A DNA stretch of 64,000 nucleotides from an uncultured Bryobacteraceae bacterium. Lineage in GTDB: Bacteria; Acidobacteriota; Terriglobia; Bryobacterales; Bryobacteraceae. The notes beneath the pieces were generated by a model. It made no database searches and was not told the DNA's origin. It saw only the letters and a list, made by a program, of their open reading frames with translations. Where the stretch lies: positions 1-64,000 of the forward strand of contig CALKXJ010000010.1 of the NCBI GenBank assembly GCA_938003835.1. Direction: 5' to 3'. This document shows positions 55,845 through 64,000 of this stretch, in pieces; the first letter of the stretch is position 1; each line of letters begins with the position of its first letter. A program made the position numbers and the translations under genes.

Positions 55845-57709
55845 AGCGCGCCCTGCGCGCCGCCTGGCTGGCAGCCCCGGTTGCGGTCTTCCTGGCTTTC
55901 TACTGGCGGGGGCTCTTCATCTGGTTTGCGCAGGATGACTTTGCGTGGCTCAATCTCAGCCTCCGGTTTAACGAGGGCTATAGCCTGTGGCGACTCGCTC
56001 TGGAGCCGGCCGCCCAAGGTACCATCCGGCCTTTGAGCGAGCGGCTGTTTTTCATCGGCTTCCACCAGTGGTTCGGCCTGGACGCGCTTCCCTACCGTGC
56101 TCTGATCTACCTGACGCAGGCCGCCAACCTCCTCCTGGTGACCCTGATCGCCCGCCGCCTCACCGGTTCGCCCCTCGCTGCGGCTGTGGCGGCGATCTTT
56201 TGGACGCTCAACGCCGGCGTCGCCGCAAGTCTCTCGTGGACATCTACTTACAATCAAATCCTCTGCTGCTTCTTCATCCTCGCCGCCTTCCTCTTCTTTC
56301 TCCGATACACCGAAACCGGCGAGCGCCGTTACTACGCCGCGCAGTGGCTGGCCTTTCTGGCCGGCTTCGGAGCACTCGAGTTGAATGCTGCCTACCCGGC
56401 GCTGGCAGGGCTCTACGCTCTCGTCCGGGCCAAGCGATACCTCGCAAGCACCCTGCCCCTGTTCGCGGTCTCGGCTGTCTACGCCATCCTTCATCAAACC
56501 GTGTCGCCGAAGCCTGCCTCTGGCCCTTATGCCTTTCATTGGGGCTGGGATATGTTTGCCACCCTCATCGAATACGTGAAGTGGATGGCGGGCGGTGTGC
56601 GCTTCCAGGAGATCTTTGGGCTTCACCGGTTGGATTGGCTGGGATGGCTCACGACCGTCGCTGTAGGCCTTGCCCTGGCGGCGTTTCTCGTCCTGAGGCT
56701 CGCTCACCGGGATTGGCGCCCCGTCTTTTTTGCCGGCTGGTTCCTCATCTTCCTGGCGCCTGTGCTTCCCCTTCGAGATCACTTCTCCGGCTACTACCTG
56801 ACTCTGCCGGCCATTGGTCCGGCGCTCCTTGGCGGTTGGGCATTCGCTTCGGCGTGGCAGGCGCGGCGTGGCCGCCGCGCAGCAGCCGTCGTAGTGGCCG
56901 GCTTATACCTCGGCGTCTCGACCGCGGTGGCGCATGCGACACTCTCTTGGCAGCTCGTCCGAACCGAACAGGCGCGCCGCCTCGTACTTGGCATCGGTCG
57001 CGCGCAGGCGCTCCACCAAGGAAAGGTCATTCTATTAGAGGGGGTTAGCAATGAGATCTTCTGGGGTTGCGTCAGGGACAGGCCCTTTCCCTTGGTGGGC
57101 GCCGCCCACGTCTACCTCGCCCCTGGATCAACCCGCGCCATCGAACCTCATCCGGAGCTGGCCGAGCTGAGCGAGTACGAGCTCCCAGCGCGACCCGCCG
57201 CGCGCCTGCTCCGCGCGGGCGAAGCCGTCGTTTATGACGTCTCCGGACGCAGGCCCAGGAACGTCACGCGCCTGTTTCGAGCCTCGCTGGGCCCACCGGA
57301 ACGCCTGCCTCCGGCACGCTGGATCGATGCCGGAAAGCCGTGGTTTGCGGACCAGATCGGTCCGGGCTGGCATCCGGAAGAGCGCGGCTACCGGTGGATG
57401 GGAAGACAAGCGGAGTTGAGACTCGGCGGGCCGCAGAAACCGGGCGAGGTCCTTTACATCGCGGGCTTCTGCCCGGCACGCCAGCTTGTGCAGGGGCCTC
57501 TCGAGCTCAGGGTCGGCATTGAAGGCGGCGAGCCGTACCGCGTCCGTCTGACCAGACCCGATGCCGGCTTCGAGTTCCGCTTCCCGCTCGCCCCGGAACT
57601 CATGGGTAAAGAATCGGTTCTTGTATCTCTCGAGGTGGAGCGAACCTTCGTGGCGCCCGGCGAGAACCGCCAGCTTGGCTTGGCCTTCGGCATCTTCGCC
57701 ATACGCTAA
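55841..57709 (+). CDS. GT-C-type polytopic membrane protein with a C-terminal beta domain
   Basis: The product has 622 residues. About ten hydrophobic segments fill residues 1-370. After TM1 comes IWFAQDDFAWLNLSLRF, whose acidic pair sits where GT-C transferases have the catalytic Asp. RPLSERLFFIGFHQWFGLD follows, as in O-mannosyl or lipid-linked-sugar transferases. The last 250 residues are soluble and beta-rich (GEVLYIAGFCPARQLVQGPL, LRVGIEGGEPYRVRL), like a carbohydrate-binding module. It probably transfers a sugar from polyprenyl phosphate in the periplasm. Confidence 0.75.
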   Translation: MKRALRAAWLAAPVAVFLAFYWRGLFIWFAQDDFAWLNLSLRFNEGYSLWRLALEPAAQGTIRPLSERLFFIGFHQWFGLDALPYRALIYLTQAANLLLVTLIARRLTGSPLAAAVAAIFWTLNAGVAASLSWTSTYNQILCCFFILAAFLFFLRYTETGERRYYAAQWLAFLAGFGALELNAAYPALAGLYALVRAKRYLASTLPLFAVSAVYAILHQTVSPKPASGPYAFHWGWDMFATLIEYVKWMAGGVRFQEIFGLHRLDWLGWLTTVAVGLALAAFLVLRLAHRDWRPVFFAGWFLIFLAPVLPLRDHFSGYYLTLPAIGPALLGGWAFASAWQARRGRRAAAVVVAGLYLGVSTAVAHATLSWQLVRTEQARRLVLGIGRAQALHQGKVILLEGVSNEIFWGCVRDRPFPLVGAAHVYLAPGSTRAIEPHPELAELSEYELPARPAARLLRAGEAVVYDVSGRRPRNVTRLFRASLGPPERLPPARWIDAGKPWFADQIGPGWHPEERGYRWMGRQAELRLGGPQKPGEVLYIAGFCPARQLVQGPLELRVGIEGGEPYRVRLTRPDAGFEFRFPLAPELMGKESVLVSLEVERTFVAPGENRQLGLAFGIFAIR

Positions 57710-57841
57710 GAGGACCCAGCAGCCTGCGTAGCGAGGTCCGCCTTGACCCTATAGGAGAGGCTGGCGGCGGCCGATATGGATTAAGCGCATGCGGCCCGCT
57801 GTCCGGTTCAGGCCTGGTTGGAAAACGCGTCGATCTCTGAA

Positions 57842-57880
57842 ACTTTCCTGTCAAGAAAGTCGTCACACGTGTGCTATGAT
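57842..57880 (+). promoter_or_regulatory. promoter with operator-like palindromes upstream of the DksA/TraR gene
   Basis: TGCTATGAT at 57872-57880 is an extended -10. Immediately overlapping it is the perfect palindrome CACACGTGTG (57864-57873). Further up is ACTTTC-N7-GAAAGT (57842-57860). Both are well placed for a repressor or activator. No consensus -35 is visible, which fits an extended -10 promoter. Confidence 0.5.
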
Positions 57881-57887
57881 CTTTGGT

Positions 57888-58126
57888 CAGGCGCTGACCA
57901 GCCGGTCCGGGCCGGGGAGGACCGTCGAGCCGAGGCGCCCGGGCTGCTCCCCGGTTCCGGCGGCCTTACGCTTTTTGCAACTTTCCTGCCGTCCCTGCGT
58001 CTCTATTAAAGCGCAAGACAAGGAGGTGCGACGAAAGGACCGGACCTGACTGGAATGCGCGTGGTTTGAGTAAAGGCGGGTTGGCTAACCGGCCACCCCC
58101 AGGAGCCGAAAGGAGAAGGAAGAGCC
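57888..58126 (+). other. long G+C-rich leader with alternative hairpins upstream of the DksA/TraR gene
   Basis: CGGTCC (57903-57908) pairs with GGACCG (57919-57924). CCGGGGAG (57912-57919) pairs perfectly with CTCCCCGG (57947-57954). The two stems compete for the same bases, so they may be alternative folds. A short AGCC/GGCT stem lies between the arms of the second. A coding function is unlikely here. It may be a structured 5' leader or a separate small RNA. A strong GAAAGGAGAAGG site precedes the gene at 58127. Confidence 0.4.
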
Positions 58127-58510
58127 ATGGTTAACAAGACCGAATTGAAAAAGTTCAGGAAGATTCTCGAGGCGAAGCAAGCTGAGCTGGCTCGCGTGCT
58201 TCGCAACCGCGAAGCCATCGCGATCGAGAAGAGCGCCGACGCCATTGACGAAGTTCAGCACGCCGCCGAACGGGAATTGGCCATCCGCAACCTGGACCGC
58301 GAGTCTCAACTTCTCCGCATGGTGAAACTGGCGCTCCAGCGCATGGACGAGGGAAGCTACGGCATCTGTCTACACTGCGAAGAGCCGATCAACCCGAAAC
58401 GGCTGGCGGCCGTGCCGTGGGCTCCTTACTGTATCCGCTGCCAGGAGGCGATCGACCAGCAGCAGGAGACCGAGGACATCCTCGAGGACCTGCTCGTCAA
58501 CGCCGCGTAA
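58127..58510 (+). CDS. DksA/TraR-family zinc-finger protein
   Basis: The product has 127 residues. The N-terminal coiled-coil (LKKFRKILEAKQAELARVLR) has acidic residues near its tip (SADAIDEVQ). The C-terminal C4 zinc finger has CLHCEEPINP and CIRCQEAID, with the GSYGICLHCEE entry typical of the family. DksA-type proteins enter the RNA polymerase secondary channel and tune transcription with ppGpp; TraR-type members can act without it. GAAAGGAGAAGG gives strong translation initiation. The long structured leader suggests tight control. Confidence 0.9.
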   Translation: MVNKTELKKFRKILEAKQAELARVLRNREAIAIEKSADAIDEVQHAAERELAIRNLDRESQLLRMVKLALQRMDEGSYGICLHCEEPINPKRLAAVPWAPYCIRCQEAIDQQQETEDILEDLLVNAA

Positions 58511-58523
58511 TTCGTCTGGACCG

Positions 58524-58548
58524 GGGCGCGGGATCTCTTCCCGCGCCC
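58524..58548. terminator. terminator hairpin between convergent genes
   Basis: GGGCGCGGGA pairs with TTCCCGCGCCC through a perfect ten-base stem around a five-base loop. It lies 13 bases after the stop of the DksA/TraR gene and nine before the convergent pgeF stop. The following bases (TTGGTGTCT) are only moderately T-rich, so it may serve both directions weakly. Confidence 0.65.
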
Positions 58549-58556
58549 TTGGTGTC

Positions 58557-59243
58557 TCAGGGCTCCCGAATGCCGATCACCGACCACATCCTTCCCCGGA
58601 GTAAGGGTTCCCGGCGGTGGGAGTGGAACTCTTCCGGAGAGCAGCAAGTGCACAGGTCCGCCGTCCAGATCCGCTCCGCCGCCACGCTCGCCGCAATCAG
58701 CTCACGCCGGTTCGCCTCCACGAGGTCAAGCCGGACGCTGCCCTGAGACCCATTCAGTTCGGGCAGCAGGCTCCGGAACCGTTCCGCGACCTCCGGACCC
58801 ACTTCATAACAGCACACCCCGATGCCGGGCCCGATTGCCACGACCAGATCCTCCGGTCGGCAGGAGAAGCTCCGGCGCAGGGTTTCCACGGTCCGGCGGA
58901 CAATGCCTCGCGCCGTCCCGCGCCAGCCCGCATGGACTGCGGCGACAACCCGCCGCCTCGGGTCCGCCATCAGAATGGGAAGGCAGTCGGCCGTCTTCAC
59001 GCCCAGAAGCAGCCCGGGCCGGTCGGTGGCGACAGCATCTCCCTCTCCGATGCAACCCAAGGCTCCATCGGCGATTCGCACGACGTCACTGTGGGTCTGC
59101 GCCAGGGAAACCAGCCGGCTGCGGTCCGGCCAACCGTGGGTGTTCCGCGTGCCGAAACCGTGCTCGAGCCAATCGAGGGCGTCGAGCAGGGGGCTCCGGT
59201 AGACGGAACCCTCCTTCAGCAGGGCGGAGGGCATCCGGGACAC
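58557..59243 (-). CDS. pgeF: peptidoglycan editing factor, laccase-domain (YfiH) family
   Basis: The product has 228 residues. Family motifs are in order: QTHSDVVRI, KTADCLPILMAD, VAAVHAGWRGTARGIVRRT, VAIGPGIGVCCYEVGPEV and WTADLCTCCSPEEFHSHRRE, including the metal-binding His and Cys residues. In E. coli the protein removes mis-incorporated amino acids from peptidoglycan precursors; older names call it polyphenol oxidase. Its ATG is directly behind the stop of the nuoB gene, so the two share a transcript. Confidence 0.92.
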   Translation of the reverse strand: MSRMPSALLKEGSVYRSPLLDALDWLEHGFGTRNTHGWPDRSRLVSLAQTHSDVVRIADGALGCIGEGDAVATDRPGLLLGVKTADCLPILMADPRRRVVAAVHAGWRGTARGIVRRTVETLRRSFSCRPEDLVVAIGPGIGVCCYEVGPEVAERFRSLLPELNGSQGSVRLDLVEANRRELIAASVAAERIWTADLCTCCSPEEFHSHRREPLLRGRMWSVIGIREP

Positions 59244-59807
59244 TCAGGCTGGGTGCGGCGTTTGGGCGATCATCACCTTGCGCTTGAACTGCTCCAGCAT
59301 GCTCTCATCCAGGCGGACCTCGGTCGGCCGCCGCACCAGGTAGGGCATCCGGTCGATCTTGTCCTGAAGCTTCATCAGGCCGTAAAACAGATTCTCCGGA
59401 CGCGGCGGGCAGCCTGTGATGTAGACGTCCACCGGCACGATCTTATCCACGCCCTGGAGCACGCAGTAGGTGTTGAAGGGTCCCCCGACGCTCGAGCAGG
59501 CGCCCATCGAGATCACCCATTTCGGATCCGGCATCTGGTCGTAGATCCGCTTGAGCACCGGCGCCATCTTGAGCGTCACCGTGCCGGCCACAATCATTAA
59601 GTCGGACTGGCGCGGGCTGGGCCGGAAGACCTCGGCGCCGAACCGGGCGATATCGAACCGCGCGGTGCTGGCCGTGATCATTTCGATGGCGCAGCAGGCC
59701 AGCCCGAAGGTGAGCGGCCACAGCGACGACTCGCGCGCCCAGTTGAAGACGTAGTCCACCGTCGTGGTCAGGAAATTCTTTTCGAACTGATTCTGGAGAA
59801 AGGACAT
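59244..59807 (-). CDS. nuoB: NADH-quinone oxidoreductase subunit B, standalone copy
   Basis: The product has 187 residues. The four Cys that bind the N2 [4Fe-4S] cluster are present: the pair in [11 protein letters not shown], one in [10 protein letters not shown] and one in [12 protein letters not shown]. It is the soluble subunit of complex I that hands electrons to quinone. The other nuo genes are not adjacent, and the C-terminus ([15 protein letters not shown]) is normal. A TAGAAT (59850-59855, minus strand) is a plausible -10. The genome probably has another complete nuo operon, or a split one. Confidence 0.93.
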   Translation of the reverse strand: MSFLQNQFEKNFLTTTVDYVFNWARESSLWPLTFGLACCAIEMITASTARFDIARFGAEVFRPSPRQSDLMIVAGTVTLKMAPVLKRIYDQMPDPKWVISMGACSSVGGPFNTYCVLQGVDKIVPVDVYITGCPPRPENLFYGLMKLQDKIDRMPYLVRRPTEVRLDESMLEQFKRKVMIAQTPHPA

Positions 59808-59886
59808 CCTGCCGGCTCCCGGCCGATTGAGTTGTGCAGCCTACCCGACATTCTAGCATTGCCGCCCTGAGCAGCCCCCAGGCCGG

Positions 59887-62037
59887 CTACGCCTCCGGCT
59901 CGAGCGAGACGGCACAGCGGAATCCGATGGTCGCGCAGCGGTCCATCCCCGGCCACATCAGCAGGAATTTCATGCCGAAAGCGGCCGGCTGGGGGCCGCC
60001 ATCGGCGTACCAATGGGAACCTTCCGCCCTGAAATAAGAACCGCCGCGAACAATGGCAAAACGCGTTCGACCGTCCGAGTACTCGCTTTCGGTCCACTCC
60101 CACGTATTGCCGCACATGTCGTAGCAGCCGAATGGTGACCGGCCATCCGGGAAAGCTCGCACGGGTGTGCTGCCGCCCCGGGAGCCGTCGTTGGCTCGTC
60201 CCGGTAGCATCTGGTTCCCCCACGGGTAGGTCAATCCGTCAGGCCCCTCCGCCGCATACTGCCATTCGAGCTCGGTCGGCAGGCGCTTGCCCGCCCAGCG
60301 GGCGTAGGCGCGGGCGTCCTCCAGGTCCACATACACCACAGGGTGATCCTCCAGGCCCTCCGGAGGCCCGCCGGCGCTCCAATGCCTGAGAAAATTCTCG
60401 GTGTGGCGCGGGCGGTAGCCGAACTCGCGCAGGAAGCGGGCAAACTCCCGATTGGTTACCGGGGTGAGATCGATGGCGTAGCGGGCCAGGCGGGCGCGGC
60501 GGCGAATCCGGATCAACTGATGGATCCGCGGGTGGCCCTGGCCGGGTGTGTAGTCCATCGACGTGAGCTGGCCGCACTCGCGGATCCGGTAGAGGCAGTC
60601 GCGATCGAAGTCGACCGGCCCGATGGCCACCATGCCTCCGGGAACTTTGCGGGCCGCGGGCGCCGGCGGCGGAGCTTTCCAGACCGTCTGCCGCGCCGGA
60701 AATACGGTGGAGCTCGAGGCGCGGGATTCTGTGCGCGCCTGCCGTTCGAGCAGTTCCCGTTCGCCGGCGCGCCGGGCCCGGGGCGGCCGCGCCAGGAAGC
60801 AGCCAATGCCTCGCGGGCGGAGCGTGCCTTCAAGCACTACCGAGCCCCCTGCCAGGACCGGCCGGAGCGGGCGGCCCCGTACGAGGTCGAAGTACTCCTC
60901 CTGCGGCTTTGCCTCGATCTTGAGCAGCGACCCGCTCGCCTCCGATTCGCCGCGGTTGACCAGCGTCCACAGCCTCGTCCCGCCGCCCTCCCACAGACTG
61001 GCGTAAACTTCCGGGGCCTCGGTCTCGACCAGCGGTGTCCAGCCTTCGCCGGCGAACAGGTCTGCATAGGCGCGCTGGATCGGCAGCATCGCCCGGAGAA
61101 TCGAGCGGTCGCGCGCGTTCCAGCCCACCCAGCTGCCAAAGACGTTCTCCCAAACCAGAATCCCGGAGCCGTTCATCCATGCCGTGTGCAGCTCCGCGGA
61201 GTGGTCGTGGCTCCAGCGCCGGATCTGATGCTGCATGTGGCGCCGCTCGAACCACTTGTTGCGCAGGATGCCGGGAACGGGGCTGTCTTTGAAGCCTTGC
61301 GCCCACGACAGGTGATGGTCGTGAACGCGCTCGAGCGGTAGCGCCAGCTCGCTTTCGAGCACCACGCCCGGCCGCACCGCATCGAGCCGGGCGCGAAATC
61401 CGGCGGCGCCCTGACGCAGGGTATCGAGAAAGATGCCGTCGGCGTCGATAGCGCTTACCAGTTCGGCCACTGCCTCCACGTCGTTCTTGCTCTCCCGCCG
61501 GGTTCCGGTGTCCCAGGGTTTGTAGGGGACATAGGCCCTGACGCCTCGCCGGTGAAGCAGGGCGACCAAACCGGCCAGCTCCTTGAGCCCGCCGGGCATG
61601 ACCCGGAAGAAGTCGAACTGGTTGCGATGGTCAACTCCGATGCGCGGGTAGGCCTGCCAGAAGACGAGCGAATCGTAGCCGCCGAATTCGCGCTCGCCCT
61701 CGTCAAGCCACTCCTCGAGCCGGTAGCGCGACTCCCTGGCGTGCCAGAACCGCTCGTCCCAGACCAACATGAAGCTACAGGCAAACGAGGAGGCGGCCCA
61801 GGCGAACTCGCTCCGGCGATAGAGCTTGTCGTCATGGCCCAGCTCGGCCCGCCGCGCCTGGCGCCAGGCGGCCAGCGCTGCCCGGAAAGCCGGCCACTGG
61901 CGTGCGTCTTCCGGCGCCGGGATCAGGTCGGCTTCGAAAGTCTCCGGGGAAAAGGGTCCCGGCGCCTGCTCGGTCCGCCCGCGGAGTCCGGCCAGAGAGG
62001 CCAGGGCAGCCCGGAGAAACTCTCTGCGGATGAGCAT
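59887..62037 (-). CDS. exported glycosidase-like barrel fused to a formylglycine-generating-enzyme-like domain
   Basis: The product has 716 residues. A Tat-like signal (IRREFLRAALASLAGLRG) is followed by a TIM-barrel-like domain to about residue 400 (FGGYDSLVFWQAYPRIGVDH, GVRAYVPYKPWDTG, DADGIFLDTLRQGAAGF). A short beta domain and linker come next. The last 245 residues or so are an FGE/SUMF1-type domain (YAIDLTPVTNREFARFLREF, WAGKRLPTELEWQYAAEGPD, YDMCGNTWEWTESEY, AIVRGGSYF, IGFRCAVS). Such domains are often non-catalytic carbohydrate or peptide binders. I have not seen this fusion described. Confidence 0.78.
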   Translation of the reverse strand: MLIRREFLRAALASLAGLRGRTEQAPGPFSPETFEADLIPAPEDARQWPAFRAALAAWRQARRAELGHDDKLYRRSEFAWAASSFACSFMLVWDERFWHARESRYRLEEWLDEGEREFGGYDSLVFWQAYPRIGVDHRNQFDFFRVMPGGLKELAGLVALLHRRGVRAYVPYKPWDTGTRRESKNDVEAVAELVSAIDADGIFLDTLRQGAAGFRARLDAVRPGVVLESELALPLERVHDHHLSWAQGFKDSPVPGILRNKWFERRHMQHQIRRWSHDHSAELHTAWMNGSGILVWENVFGSWVGWNARDRSILRAMLPIQRAYADLFAGEGWTPLVETEAPEVYASLWEGGGTRLWTLVNRGESEASGSLLKIEAKPQEEYFDLVRGRPLRPVLAGGSVVLEGTLRPRGIGCFLARPPRARRAGERELLERQARTESRASSSTVFPARQTVWKAPPPAPAARKVPGGMVAIGPVDFDRDCLYRIRECGQLTSMDYTPGQGHPRIHQLIRIRRRARLARYAIDLTPVTNREFARFLREFGYRPRHTENFLRHWSAGGPPEGLEDHPVVYVDLEDARAYARWAGKRLPTELEWQYAAEGPDGLTYPWGNQMLPGRANDGSRGGSTPVRAFPDGRSPFGCYDMCGNTWEWTESEYSDGRTRFAIVRGGSYFRAEGSHWYADGGPQPAAFGMKFLLMWPGMDRCATIGFRCAVSLEPEA

Positions 62038-62117
62038 CGGGGACCTCCCGCTTATTGGCGCACTGCCGAATCCGCATCATAGCCGCAAACCGGGTGCGGC
62101 GTGTCGCCGGCGACGCA

Positions 62118-63071
62118 TTACCGGGCGGTTGCCGCCAGCGTCCGGCGCTGCCACTCGAGCGTGCGGCGCAGTCCCTCCTCCAGGCTGAAGCGAGGCGCAT
62201 GGCTGAGATCCCGGACCGCAGCGGTGATGTCGGCGCGCGAGTGGCGCACGTCACCAGGCCGCGGCGGTGCGTAATTCGGTTCGAGCGAGACGCCCTCGAT
62301 CTGCTGGAGCAGGCGCCAGATCTGGTTCAGCGTGTACTGCCCGCCGTTGCCCGCGTTGTAGAGCTTGCCCGCCACATTCGGCGCCCGGGAGGCTTTGATG
62401 GTGAGCGAGACCACATCCTCGACATAAGTGAAATCGCGCGACTGTTCGCCGTCGCCGAAGATGGTGGGCCGCCGCCGCTCGAGAATCGCGCGAAGAAAGA
62501 TGGAAATCACGCCCGAGTAGGGACTGGACGGGTCCTGCCGCGGCCCGTAGACGTTGAAGTAGCGCAGCGAGACCGTCTCGAGCCCGTAACAGGAATAAAA
62601 GACCCGGGCGTAATACTCGCCGGTCAGCTTCTGCAAGGCGTAGGGAGACAGCGGCTGGGGCGCCATCGTCTCCACCTTGGGCAGCACCGGCGTGTCGCCG
62701 TAAGCCGACGAAGAGGCCGCGTAGACCACGCGCCGAACGCCGCCGGCCACGCAGGCCCGGAGCACCTGAAACGTCCCGTCGATATTCACCTCGTGCGAAG
62801 GCACCGGATCCTCGATCGAACGCGGCACCGAGGGGATCGCCGCCAGGTGGAAAACCGTGTCCGCGCCGCGCAGCAGAGAGGCGATCGCGTCGTAATCGCG
62901 GATGTCCACCGCATGGAACGCGATCCGGTCCCAAATCTCGGCCAGATTCTCCCGCTTGCCCGTGAGCAGGTTGTCGATCACGGTCACCTGGCCGTCACCT
63001 TCTTCGAGCAGGCGCCGCACCAGCGCCGAACCGATGAAACCGGCGCCCCCGGTCACCACGTACCGTTTCAT
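62118..63071 (-). CDS. NAD-dependent epimerase/dehydratase, UDP-glucose 4-epimerase-like
   Basis: ATG 63071 overlaps the stop of the gene upstream (ATGA). The product has 317 residues. VVTGGAGFIGSALVRRLLEE is the NAD fold, VFHLAAIPSVPRSIEDP is typical, and SSSAYGD and SPYALQKLTGEYY give the Ser-Tyr-x3-Lys active site. SLRYFNVYGPRQDP follows. It interconverts nucleotide sugars for glycan synthesis (GalE or a related specificity). Longer upstream readings of the same frame overlap the isomerase gene and are not coding. Confidence 0.9.
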   Translation of the reverse strand: MKRYVVTGGAGFIGSALVRRLLEEGDGQVTVIDNLLTGKRENLAEIWDRIAFHAVDIRDYDAIASLLRGADTVFHLAAIPSVPRSIEDPVPSHEVNIDGTFQVLRACVAGGVRRVVYAASSSAYGDTPVLPKVETMAPQPLSPYALQKLTGEYYARVFYSCYGLETVSLRYFNVYGPRQDPSSPYSGVISIFLRAILERRRPTIFGDGEQSRDFTYVEDVVSLTIKASRAPNVAGKLYNAGNGGQYTLNQIWRLLQQIEGVSLEPNYAPPRPGDVRHSRADITAAVRDLSHAPRFSLEEGLRRTLEWQRRTLAATAR

Positions 63072-63919
63072 AGCCTCAGCTTGGCGATCTGCGTCTCGAT
63101 ATATCGTAGGGAATCGCGGGCAATGTTCTCGGCGCCGGGCGAGAAATCGAACACTTCGAGCGACAGCCAGCCCGGATAATTGCGGCGCGCCAGCACCTCG
63201 AGCACCGGAACGAAATTGTAGTCGCCCGTTCCCGGGTGGCGGCCGTCGGTCTCGTTGATGTGCACGTGGCGGATGAACTCGAAGTAGCGGTCCACGAGCT
63301 GCGCGTGCGGCTCCACTTCGTCCACGGCGTTGTGCGTGTCGAACATGGTCCGCACCGCGGGGCTGTTGATCTCCTGCACGGCGCGCACGGCCTCCTCGAG
63401 CGAAAGCATGACGTCGCACTGGTTGCGCGGCAGCGGCTCGATGAGAATCGTCACCCGGCGCTGCTCGGCATGAGGGGCCACCCCGGCCAGCCCCTCGATC
63501 AGGTGACGCGTCGCGGCCTCGCGGCTCAGGCCGCCGGTGGTGCGCCGCTGCTGGGGCGAACCGAAGACCATGACGCCGTTGTCGGCACGGTCGCCCGCCA
63601 GATCCGCGCAAAGATCGATGAGCCGGTCGACATGGAGCCAGCTCTTTTTGCGCAGCTCCTTGTCCGGGGTGGTCACGTGGAGTCCCTTCGGGGCCAGCAG
63701 CAGCCAGTGCAGGCCGACGAAATACAGGCCTTCGCCCTCCATGATGGACCGGTACTCGCGGCGCTTTTCCTCGCTCAACGCGGCGGGATCCTCGGCCAGG
63801 GTGAACGGGGCGATCTCGATACCCTCATAGCCGATGCGGCGCATCGACCGGCAGGCCTCCATAAAAGACCAGCCTTTGTAGATCTCATTGCAGATGGCGT
63901 GGCGAAATCGGTAGCTCAT
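63068..63919 (-). CDS. sugar phosphate isomerase/epimerase (xylose-isomerase-like barrel)
   Basis: The product has 283 residues. FRHAICNEIYKGWSFMEACR, IGYEGIEIAPFTLAEDP, VTILIEPLPRNQCDVMLSLE, MFDTHNAV, IRHVHINETDGRHPGTGDYN and GWLSLEVFDFSPG show the AP-endonuclease-2-like barrel with its metal-binding Glu, Asp, His and Glu. Members isomerise keto-sugars or inosose. It is followed by the epimerase gene with a four-base overlap, so the pair forms one operon. Confidence 0.87.
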   Translation of the reverse strand: MSYRFRHAICNEIYKGWSFMEACRSMRRIGYEGIEIAPFTLAEDPAALSEEKRREYRSIMEGEGLYFVGLHWLLLAPKGLHVTTPDKELRKKSWLHVDRLIDLCADLAGDRADNGVMVFGSPQQRRTTGGLSREAATRHLIEGLAGVAPHAEQRRVTILIEPLPRNQCDVMLSLEEAVRAVQEINSPAVRTMFDTHNAVDEVEPHAQLVDRYFEFIRHVHINETDGRHPGTGDYNFVPVLEVLARRNYPGWLSLEVFDFSPGAENIARDSLRYIETQIAKLRL

Positions 63920-64000
63920 GGCACCTCGCTACGGATTGGGAAGAGCGCACCGGGCGCGGGCGCGGGGCCGGCCAAGAACTCTTCTCGACTCAGTGTATTT
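63920..64000. other. upstream region of the isomerase gene, window end
   Basis: Eighty G+C-rich bases carry no recognisable promoter. GGTGCCATGAG-type context is seen at the start of the isomerase, but no strong Shine-Dalgarno. Confidence 0.4.

Noticed and set aside
62118-63611. Epimerase frame extended to 497 codons
   Set aside because: The upstream third overlaps the isomerase gene. ATG 63071 with the ATGA overlap is the true start.
1-64000. CRISPR array or tRNA gene
   Set aside because: No regularly spaced short repeats and no convincing T-loop/acceptor pairs were found by eye on either strand; a dedicated tRNA or repeat scan was not possible here.

Overview
The window looks like chromosome from an acidobacterium of the Bryobacterales / Solibacter type. 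This is an inference from gene content: G+C-rich DNA, a very long Oar-like TonB receptor with an N-terminal carboxypeptidase-regulatory domain, Tat-exported Gfo/Idh/MocA dehydrogenases, secreted GH106 and GH95-like hydrolases, a DUF4091 protein and a standalone nuoB. No rRNA, tRNA or CRISPR array was seen.

Layout. Positions 1-8150 are a graveyard: a VapE-type phage/plasmid P-loop gene with a stop and a frameshift, a decayed IS1182-family element with inverted repeats, a low-G+C GT-C membrane protein split by one amber codon, two abutting IS3-family elements, and the 3' end of a gene truncated by the second. Positions 8192-14087 hold a compact minus-strand operon of six overlapping or closely spaced genes (three or four secreted proteins, a sensor kinase and an NtrC-type activator). 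A well-spaced sigma-54 promoter candidate lies in front of it, so the operon may activate itself. Positions 14390-18400 carry an orphan RHS toxin end with an immunity-like gene, a displaced RHS core fragment with a second small membrane protein, an IS end fragment and a HicAB toxin-antitoxin pair. Positions 18407-23540 are again pseudogenes (HAF-repeat protein, RND pump and its adaptor).

Positions 23702-40097 are mostly intact and centre on plant-type polysaccharide and sugar use: a secreted DsrE protein, GH106, a Tat-exported dehydrogenase, GT2, a DUF4091 protein, an SLC13 transporter, DUF169, a beta-helix protein, a UroD-like methyltransferase, Uma2 and a GH95-like hydrolase. Positions 40105-45300 are decayed again: an exported tetrapyrrole methylase, a TonB receptor, an XRE/substrate-binding regulator, and a 146-bp direct repeat flanking one intact unknown gene. 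Positions 45304-63919 are intact and housekeeping-like: the Oar-like TonB receptor, U32, thrB, a dehydrogenase and a FucI-like isomerase on the minus strand; a molybdopterin oxidoreductase, lipoprotein and GT-C protein on the plus strand; then a DksA/TraR protein with a structured leader, PgeF, NuoB, a hydrolase fused to a formylglycine-generating-enzyme-like domain, a nucleotide-sugar epimerase and a sugar isomerase.

The most promising unexplained systems are the sigma-54/NtrC envelope operon (8.5-14.1 kb) and the RHS toxin-immunity cassette (14.4-16.9 kb). Many broken genes are broken by single-base indels, which could be real decay or consensus error. The internal deletions and nonsense codons make real decay likely for several of them.
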